The translations under genes were made by a program, and so were the position numbers. A stretch of 5,244 nt of DNA from TMED8 sp964468005 (GTDB lineage: Bacteria; Pseudomonadota; Alphaproteobacteria; Rhodospirillales; Casp-alpha2), in assembly GCA_964468005.1 (NCBI GenBank), contig CAYXUT010000199.1:1-5244 (forward strand), given 5' to 3'. A model generated the notes under the pieces. That model was not told the DNA's origin, did no database searches, and was given only the letters and a program-made list of their open reading frames with translations. Position 1 is the stretch's first letter; each line of letters begins with the position of its first letter. Positions 1-5,244 of this stretch are shown here, in pieces.

Positions 1-511
1 TACAAGGAATTGATATCATAGGGTTTTCGCTCCTCGTCGGCGATATGGGAGCGGCCCAAGGATCAAGACAGAACACGATCGCCATTCCGGATGACCGACA
101 ACCGATCTAGATAGTTCATGACCGTGATGGCGTGAGAAAATATGATCCAACGCCGACGGAGGATACAAAGGCTTGGTCAAATTTTTCCGTACGATCCTAA
201 GAAAGTGGCGAAATTACGTGGTAATGCGAGGCCGTGAGTTTCACATTGTTGTCTTAACCTTGCGATAGCGACCGGGAGGTCGGGCGCAAGCTATTTGGAG
301 CCTAGATTAGCAACGTGTTTTACCTCGCGGGCGACTTGATGCCATACAGGTATTTTCGTTTTAAAAATGACGTTCACTGGAATGAGATCGGAAGTATCAA
401 GGCGGCCGAAGCCATTCTCAGCTATCCGGGGCTGACTCAATATTTTACCAACTCTGAAAAGCGCGCGATGAAAGTTCCGACCAACGCGCGCGATCAACTT
501 GCGTTGGTCGA

Positions 512-515
<4 letters not shown>
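1..515 (+). pseudogene. Decayed SGNH/AlgX-like hydrolase remnant (C-terminal part)
   Basis: No intact gene fits this stretch. The clearest piece runs in frame from 306 (after a TAG at 303-305) to the TAG at 513-515. It carries a D-V-H-W-N-E-I-G motif (Asp at 369-371, His at 375-377) followed by an alanine-rich helix, which resembles the C-terminal Asp/His catalytic block of SGNH hydrolases and AlgX/AlgJ-type O-acetyltransferases. A GTG at 315 could open a 66-residue peptide, but that would be far shorter than any such enzyme. Upstream, the same frame is open at 3-107 and 111-197, broken by a TAG at 108-110 and a TAA at 198-200. Another frame is open at 146-265 and encodes a basic segment followed by a hydrophobic strand (FHIVVLTL), as expected before the C-terminal block. 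This pattern suggests a gene broken by frameshifts and stops. The family call rests mainly on the DxHW block; the upstream joins are inference, and the true 5' end lies outside the window. Confidence 0.42.
478..510 (-). terminator. Perfect inverted repeat, possible terminator of the acetoacetyl-CoA synthetase gene
   Basis: CGACCAACGC at 478-487 is the exact reverse complement of GCGTTGGTCG at 501-510, giving a 10-bp GC-rich stem with a 13-nt loop. On the minus strand the stem begins one base after the synthetase stop codon, where a transcription terminator would be expected. The sequence after the stem on that strand (GAACTTTCATC) has only a short T run, so it is not a textbook Rho-independent terminator. 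The stem lies within the last codons of the SGNH remnant on the plus strand. Confidence 0.45.
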
Positions 516-2461
<1,946 letters not shown>

Positions 2462-2526
2462 GACTTCCCTCTGGTCGTTCCCGTCCCGGCGAGTATGGCT
2501 GGCGAAAAGCGCTGGTTCAAGTTGGC

Positions 2527-2877
2527 TCAGAGAGCGGTAAAATAGGCGCGAGCTCCGGCCCGATGATCCTCCGTGATGTGTTTAGAGACGGTTCGATAGA
2601 CAGCCCAGAATACAGCCGCGTCATCGGTGTACCCAAGCAGTGCAAGGACATCCGGGATCGCATCGATCGGCATGATGAAATAGACTAGTGCGCTGACGAT
2701 GGCCGCTTTGACGTATTTTGGCGTGGCTGGATCACGGGCACAGTACCATGCGGCAACGGCGTTTTCGACGAAAAGCAACTTGCCGAGCGTGCGGCGCACT
2801 TTGGCTGGCATTTCACGGTTGACCCACGCACCTTTCTCCGTTTCATCCTGTGGGCGATTGTTGGGATTTCCGACCAT
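2527..2877 (-). CDS. DUF1232 (YkvA-like) small membrane protein
   Basis: This 116-residue protein carries the DUF1232 signature at about residues 66-88: YFIMPIDAIPDVLALLGYTDD, with the conserved P-x-D-x-I-P-D core and the downstream G-Y-x-D-D. The segment around 57-82 is hydrophobic enough to be one membrane-associated helix, perhaps two short ones. The N-terminus (1-35) is polar and charged, without a signal peptide. The biochemical role of the family is unknown. The chosen ATG at 2875-2877 has only a distant GGAG (11 bases away); Met23 is an alternative start that would keep the domain, so the first 22 residues are uncertain. The gene lies 65 bp upstream of the acetoacetyl-CoA synthetase gene on the same strand and may share its transcript, but DUF1232 genes occur in many contexts, so a link to acetoacetate metabolism should not be assumed. 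Confidence 0.85.
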   Translation of the reverse strand: MVGNPNNRPQDETEKGAWVNREMPAKVRRTLGKLLFVENAVAAWYCARDPATPKYVKAAIVSALVYFIMPIDAIPDVLALLGYTDDAAVFWAVYRTVSKHITEDHRAGARAYFTAL

Positions 2878-2948
2878 GGGACTTGATGCTCCGAACGCCC
2901 GTGCTAAGACAAACCCGTTTATACAACAAATGAGGCAAGGATAAGGCC
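2878..2948. promoter_or_regulatory. Divergent intergenic region, likely promoters for both flanking operons
   Basis: These 71 bp separate the start codons of two divergent transcription units, so at least one promoter, probably two, should lie here or run slightly into the genes. It is more AT-rich than its surroundings around 2905-2930. On the plus strand, TTGATG (2883-2888) and TAAGAC (2905-2910) are 16 bases apart and form a weak sigma70-like pair, and a TATACA is present at 2920-2925 without a good -35 partner. No strong minus-strand pair was found. No convincing operator palindrome is visible. The individual boxes are guesses; the regional assignment follows from the gene orientation. 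Confidence 0.4.
2937..2941 (+). promoter_or_regulatory. Ribosome binding site of the 3-hydroxyacyl-CoA dehydrogenase-like gene
   Basis: AAGGA within GAGGCAAGGA lies 7 bases before the ATG at 2949 and supports that start, which also places the first beta strand of the Rossmann fold at the usual distance from the N-terminus. Confidence 0.6.
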
Positions 2949-3710
2949 ATGGATGTAAATGGTTTGGCAGCGGTCGTCAGTGGCGGCGCATCGGGATTGG
3001 GCGAAGCTACCGCACGCTCGCTGGCCAAATCGGGTGTTCACGTTTCCATTCTGGACATTAATGGAGAGGGTGCAAAAAGCGTTGCCGGCGATATAGGCGG
3101 TGTCGCGTTCGCCTGCGATATTTCCAGCGCTGAGGGCGTAGAGACCGCAATCAACGGTGCGGCCGAGGCTCATGGCCCGGCGCGCATTGCCATCAATTGC
3201 GCCGGCATCGGCAGGCCGGCCAAGATCGTCGGCCGCGATGGTCCGCAGAACTTGGAAGTCTTCCGGCGGATCATCGATATCAACCTCGTTGGTACTTTTA
3301 ACCTGCTGCGGCTCGCTGGCGCCGGTATGCAAGACCTTAATCCCTTGGATGGTGGTGAGCGCGGCGTGATCATCAATACTGCGTCCGTCGCTGCCTTCGA
3401 GGGCCAGATCGGCCAGGCCGGCTATAGCGCTTCAAAGGGCGGCGTTGCTGCCATGACCTTGCCGGCGGCGCGAGAATTCGCGCGTTTCGGTATCCGTGTG
3501 CTGACCATTGCACCCGGTATTTTCGATACACCTATGCTGTCCGGCCTGTCGCAAGAGGTGCAAGATAGCCTCGGTAGTTCAGTGCCGTTTCCATCCCGGC
3601 TCGGTAAGCCTGAGGAATATGCAGCACTTGTCATGCATATGGTGTCCAACGCAATGCTCAACGGTGAAGTGGTTCGCCTCGACGGTGCGATCCGCATGCA
3701 ATCTATCTAA
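2949..3710 (+). CDS. SDR-family 3-hydroxyacyl-CoA dehydrogenase, type-2 (HSD17B10-like)
   Basis: This 253-residue classical short-chain dehydrogenase is predicted to oxidise 3-hydroxyacyl-CoA to 3-ketoacyl-CoA with NAD+. The cofactor loop is SGGASGLG (11-18), with Ser in place of the usual Thr. Asp36 at the end of the second strand favours NAD over NADP. NCAG is at 84-87. The catalytic set is Asn112, Ser146, Tyr159 and Lys163 (YSASK). Several blocks match my recollection of mammalian 17-beta-HSD type 10: GVIINTASVAAFEGQIGQ, the TLP after the active site, PFPSRLG (213-219), and the C-terminal LNGEVVRLDGAIRMQ. That enzyme acts on short-chain and 2-methyl-3-hydroxyacyl-CoA, as in isoleucine breakdown, and also on some steroids. 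The length matches the family. The gene is the first of a plus-strand run and is followed after 18 bp by another SDR gene. The CoA-substrate class is fairly secure; the exact chain length or branching is not readable. Confidence 0.88.
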   Translation: MDVNGLAAVVSGGASGLGEATARSLAKSGVHVSILDINGEGAKSVAGDIGGVAFACDISSAEGVETAINGAAEAHGPARIAINCAGIGRPAKIVGRDGPQNLEVFRRIIDINLVGTFNLLRLAGAGMQDLNPLDGGERGVIINTASVAAFEGQIGQAGYSASKGGVAAMTLPAAREFARFGIRVLTIAPGIFDTPMLSGLSQEVQDSLGSSVPFPSRLGKPEEYAALVMHMVSNAMLNGEVVRLDGAIRMQSI

Positions 3711-3717
3711 GTCTGAC

Positions 3718-3724
3718 AGGGGGA
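3718..3724 (+). promoter_or_regulatory. Ribosome binding site of the second SDR gene
   Basis: AGGGGGA ends 4 bases before the ATG at 3729, within the 18-bp gap after the preceding stop codon. It fixes the start and shows that the gene is translated from its own site within the probable operon. Confidence 0.6.
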
Positions 3725-3728
3725 TCAA

Positions 3729-4526
3729 ATGCGTCTACAAGACAAGACTACCATTGTCGTCGGGGCTGGCCAGACGCCGGGCGAGACCGTCGGAAATGGC
3801 CGAGCGACTGCCATTCGCTTCGCGAGAGAGGGTGCTAATGTCGTCGTGGTCGACAAGGACGAAGCGTCTGCGGCTGAAACGGTTACGATGATCAAGAAAG
3901 AAGGGGGCGTTGCCTTCGCTTTTGGCGCTGACATCACAGATGAGGCGCAATGCAAAGCTATTGCAAAAGTCTGCGTTGAGCGCTACGGCTGCATCGACGT
4001 CCTGCACAACAACGTCGGTCGCTCGGAAGGGGATCGTCCGACCCCAGAGCTTGAAGCCGCCACGTGGGACCAACTCATGCACATGAACCTTCGCGGCATG
4101 TTTCTGACGATCAAGCATGTTTTGCCGGTCATGCGGGAGGAAAAGTCGGGCTCAATCATTAACGTGTCATCAACGGCCTCGATCTCGATTTGCAACACTG
4201 TTACCTACAAGACGTCCAAGGGTGCCATCAACACCATGACCCAGCACCTCGCCATGGAAAACGCCCCTTATGGGGTGCGCGTCAATGCCATTCTGCCAGG
4301 GTTGATGGATACGCCCATGGCAATCGAGCGACGCGCGCGAGAACAAGGTGTCGAGCGCGAGGTGGTGCGCAAGGCACGCGACGCCAAGGTGCCGCTGTTG
4401 GGTAAAATGGGCACAGCTTGGGACGTTGCTAATGCCGCATTGTTTCTGGCGTCGAACGAGGCGCGGTATATTACCGGCGTGTTGCTGCCTGTTGACGGCG
4501 GCCGGCTGGTTCGGATCGGGGAGTAG
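3729..4526 (+). CDS. SDR-family oxidoreductase with extended glycine-rich loop
   Basis: This 265-residue protein is a classical-type short-chain dehydrogenase/reductase using NAD(P)H; the substrate is unknown. The cofactor loop is unusual: GAGQTPGETVGNG at 12-24 carries about six residues more than the standard G-x3-G-x-G. Asp42 after strand two favours NAD(H). Other motifs are NNVG at 94-97 (in place of NNAG), Asn120 in HMNLRG, Ser147/Ser148 in INVSSTAS, catalytic Tyr160 and Lys164 (YKTSK), PG at 190-191, and the C-terminal LPVDGG (253-258). All catalytic residues are present, so it should be active. It is only distantly similar to the SDR upstream, so this is not a recent tandem duplication. 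It lies 18 bp after that gene and 13 bp before a nitroreductase gene, which suggests one transcript. Labels such as glucose 1-dehydrogenase or 3-oxoacyl-ACP reductase would be generic for this superfamily and are not supported here. Confidence 0.88.
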   Translation: MRLQDKTTIVVGAGQTPGETVGNGRATAIRFAREGANVVVVDKDEASAAETVTMIKKEGGVAFAFGADITDEAQCKAIAKVCVERYGCIDVLHNNVGRSEGDRPTPELEAATWDQLMHMNLRGMFLTIKHVLPVMREEKSGSIINVSSTASISICNTVTYKTSKGAINTMTQHLAMENAPYGVRVNAILPGLMDTPMAIERRAREQGVEREVVRKARDAKVPLLGKMGTAWDVANAALFLASNEARYITGVLLPVDGGRLVRIGE

Positions 4527-4539
4527 AAAGAAAATTCAT

Positions 4540-5244
4540 ATGTCAGTGTTTGTTCAAAAAGTACCGACACGTGCTTCGCAATCGGTAGAAGATGCGATCC
4601 GCACCCGCCATTCCATGCGGGCATTTCTGCCTGATCCCGTGTCCAAGGAGATGGTGATAGAAATCCTTAATGCCGCGCAGCGCGCGCCCAGTGGTACCAA
4701 TTCACAGCCCTGGCTGACCTATGTGTTGGCGGGCGATGCGAAAGAGTTGCTCTCGGCCGATATCCTTAAGGCCTTCGATGCCGGTGGCGCCGGCCACACG
4801 TCCGAAATCCCGATTTACCCCGAAGAATTCTTCGAGCCCTATCTCGGCCGCCGGCGCAAGGTCGGCTGGGACCTATACGGCCTGTTGGAAATTCAAAAGG
4901 GTGACAGGGAAAAAACGCATCACCAGCATGCCCGCAATTTCAAGTTCTTTGATGCACCCATCGGCTTGATGGTCACCATGCATCGAGACATGCCTTACAG
5001 CAATATCCTGGACGTTGGCATGTATTTGCAAAACGTCATGCTGATGGCGCGTGCCAAGGGGCTACACACATGCCCGCAGGTTGCGTTCACCCAGTATCAC
5101 AAGATCATCCGTGAACATCTTTCGATCGATGACGACGAAGTCGTGCTTTGCGGCATGACGCTGGGTTTTGCCGACCCTGACGCCGCGGAGAATACCATGG
5201 TAACAGACCGTGAGCCGGTCGAAAATCACGTGCAGTTTTTCGGA
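4540..5244 (+). CDS. Nitroreductase-family FMN oxidoreductase (3' end cut by window)
   Basis: The frame is open from the ATG at 4540 to the window edge (235 codons), with no stop inside. The product is a nitroreductase-fold flavoprotein expected to bind FMN and act as a dimer in the cytosol, using NAD(P)H to reduce nitro, quinone or related acceptors. Motifs: RTRHSMRAF at 21-29 and APSGTNSQPW at 49-58, which form the FMN phosphate and ring site; a central variable region at 80-130; DVGMYLQNVMLMARAKGL at about 158-175; CPQ at 178-180; CGMTLGFAD at 204-212; and REPVE at 224-228. The last visible residues, HVQFFG, resemble the usual family C-terminus, so probably only a few residues are missing. 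A weak AGAAAG lies 9 bases before the ATG, and the upstream SDR stop is 13 bp away, which suggests translation within a shared operon. The true substrate is unknown; some family members perform dehydrogenation or dehalogenation rather than nitro reduction. Confidence 0.92.
   Translation, partial: MSVFVQKVPTRASQSVEDAIRTRHSMRAFLPDPVSKEMVIEILNAAQRAPSGTNSQPWLTYVLAGDAKELLSADILKAFDAGGAGHTSEIPIYPEEFFEPYLGRRRKVGWDLYGLLEIQKGDREKTHHQHARNFKFFDAPIGLMVTMHRDMPYSNILDVGMYLQNVMLMARAKGLHTCPQVAFTQYHKIIREHLSIDDDEVVLCGMTLGFADPDAAENTMVTDREPVENHVQFFG

Noticed and set aside
2911..2920. Small palindrome AAAC-CC-GTTT in the divergent intergenic region as an operator
   Set aside because: Half-sites of four bases occur often by chance and the symmetry does not extend outward.
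2919..3332. 137-residue minus-strand open frame opposite the first SDR
   Set aside because: It overlaps the conserved SDR coding sequence in antisense, has no recognisable motif and no good ribosome binding site was noted.
2949..4526. Tandem duplication of an SDR gene
   Set aside because: The two proteins share only superfamily motifs; their cofactor loops, active-site surroundings and C-termini differ too much for a recent duplication.

Overview
This window looks like a chromosomal stretch from a proteobacterium, most likely an alphaproteobacterium. That placement is an inference from the protein types, the moderately GC-rich codon use, the tight gene packing and the GGAG-like ribosome binding sites; no marker gene fixes the taxon. 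It holds five intact or nearly intact genes of acyl-CoA and redox metabolism, plus one decayed gene remnant at the left edge.

Layout. Positions 1-515 hold no intact gene. Short open segments in shifting frames end in a piece (about 306-515, plus strand) that resembles the C-terminus of an SGNH/AlgX-like hydrolase with a DxHW motif, so this is read as a pseudogene. Its stop codon overlaps the stop codon of the convergent minus-strand gene at 512-2461, an acetoacetyl-CoA synthetase. A perfect 10-bp inverted repeat (478-487 / 501-510) lies at this junction and may act as a terminator. Upstream of the synthetase on the same strand is a small DUF1232 (YkvA-like) membrane protein (2527-2877). A 71-bp divergent intergenic region (2878-2948) separates this minus-strand pair from a plus-strand run of three genes: a type-2 3-hydroxyacyl-CoA dehydrogenase-like SDR (2949-3710), a second SDR with an extended glycine-rich loop (3729-4526), and a nitroreductase-family flavoprotein (4540 to the window end, cut just before its stop). 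Gaps of 18 and 13 bp suggest that these three are co-transcribed.

How they may work together. The synthetase activates acetoacetate to acetoacetyl-CoA. The first SDR is of a family that interconverts 3-hydroxyacyl-CoA and 3-ketoacyl-CoA, including short and 2-methyl-branched substrates. Together they suggest short-chain or branched acyl-CoA catabolism. The second SDR and the nitroreductase have no substrate that can be read from sequence. Nothing here shows a mobile element, a CRISPR array, an RNA gene or a defence system, and I did not find a convincing new biological system. The points most worth a second look are the eroded SGNH gene with its terminator-like junction, and the SDR-SDR-nitroreductase operon of unknown substrate.
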